DNA from: Calditerrivibrio sp.
GTDB taxonomy: Bacteria > Chrysiogenota > Deferribacteres > Deferribacterales > Calditerrivibrionaceae
Length of the DNA stretch: 14,866 nt
Direction of reading: 5' to 3'
NCBI GenBank assembly: GCA_020217115.1
Contig: JAIWOA010000065.1
Span: 1 to 14,866, forward strand
This document shows, piece after piece, positions 14,796-14,866 of this stretch. The stretch's first letter is position 1. The number at the start of each line of letters is the position of its first letter. The translations under genes were made by a program, and so were the position numbers. Below the pieces are notes generated by a model, which was not told where the DNA came from, did not search any database, and saw nothing but the letters and a program-made list of their open reading frames with translations.

Positions 14796-14866
14796 ATGGG
14801 TAAAGTATCTGTAGTATTTCCAGGTCAAGGTTCCCAGTACGTCGGTATGGGAAAGGATTTTTATGA
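14796..14866 (+). CDS. fabD: Malonyl-CoA:ACP transacylase (5' end only)
   Basis: The first 23 complete codons read MGKVSVVFPGQGSQYVGMGK then DFY, the standard FabD N-terminus with the VFPGQGSQ motif. The gene runs off the window. AGGAG (14786-14790) lies 5 nt before the ATG. FabD loads malonyl groups onto ACP, supplying FabH, and is in the expected place after fabH. Confidence 0.93.
   Translation, partial: MGKVSVVFPGQGSQYVGMGKDFY

Noticed and set aside
1..14866. CRISPR arrays, insertion sequences, tRNA or rRNA genes, toxin-antitoxin or defence genes
   Set aside because: No regular direct repeats, transposase motifs, cloverleaf-like segments or defence-type domains were seen, and nearly every base is accounted for by recognised housekeeping genes.

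Overview
This is an A+T-rich bacterial chromosomal window made almost entirely of tightly packed housekeeping genes. The gene families are of ordinary bacterial type: dipeptide ABC permeases, MutS2, CvpA, YqeY, PduO-type cobalamin adenosyltransferase, PfkA, QueC, TrkH/TrkA, a hybrid sensor kinase, and YceD-L32-PlsX-FabH-FabD. The composition and this mixture would fit a Deferribacter/Calditerrivibrio-like member of the Deferribacterota. That placement is inference and has not been tested by any search.

Layout. (1) Positions 1-912, + strand: the 3' end of a DppB-type permease overlaps a complete DppC-type permease. (2) Positions 915-1517, - strand: a convergent XRE/cupin regulator whose promoter carries a perfect 17-bp palindrome. 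(3) Positions 1603-11819, - strand: nine genes with gaps of 11 nt or less, several of them overlapping. In transcription order they are hybrid sensor kinase, trkA, trkH, queC, pfkA, cobalamin adenosyltransferase, yqeY, cvpA and mutS2. (4) Positions 11820-12006: a 187-bp divergent promoter region, the longest non-coding stretch in the window. No stretch over 300 bases lacks a gene. (5) Positions 12007-14866, + strand: yceD (DUF177), rpmF, plsX, fabH and the first 71 bases of fabD, read from a strong promoter (TTGACA, 17 nt, TATAAG) whose -10 lies inside a perfect 17-bp palindrome.

How the genes work together. The + strand operon links ribosome assembly (YceD, L32) to phospholipid and fatty-acid initiation (PlsX, FabH, FabD), a widespread bacterial arrangement. 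In the - strand run, TrkA and TrkH form a potassium uptake system. The soluble, two-receiver histidine kinase upstream overlaps trkA by 4 nt, so it is probably co-expressed with the transporter. The genes downstream of trkH (tRNA queuosine precursor synthesis, glycolysis, B12 cofactor formation, and ribosome or DNA maintenance) look like a housekeeping string without a single obvious theme.

I see no mobile element, CRISPR array, tRNA or rRNA, and no clear undescribed system. The best leads are the two promoter palindromes, the kinase-trkA coupling, a MutS2 whose Smr domain lacks the usual LDLR motif, and two strong inverted repeats inside coding sequence (cvpA and the start of plsX).
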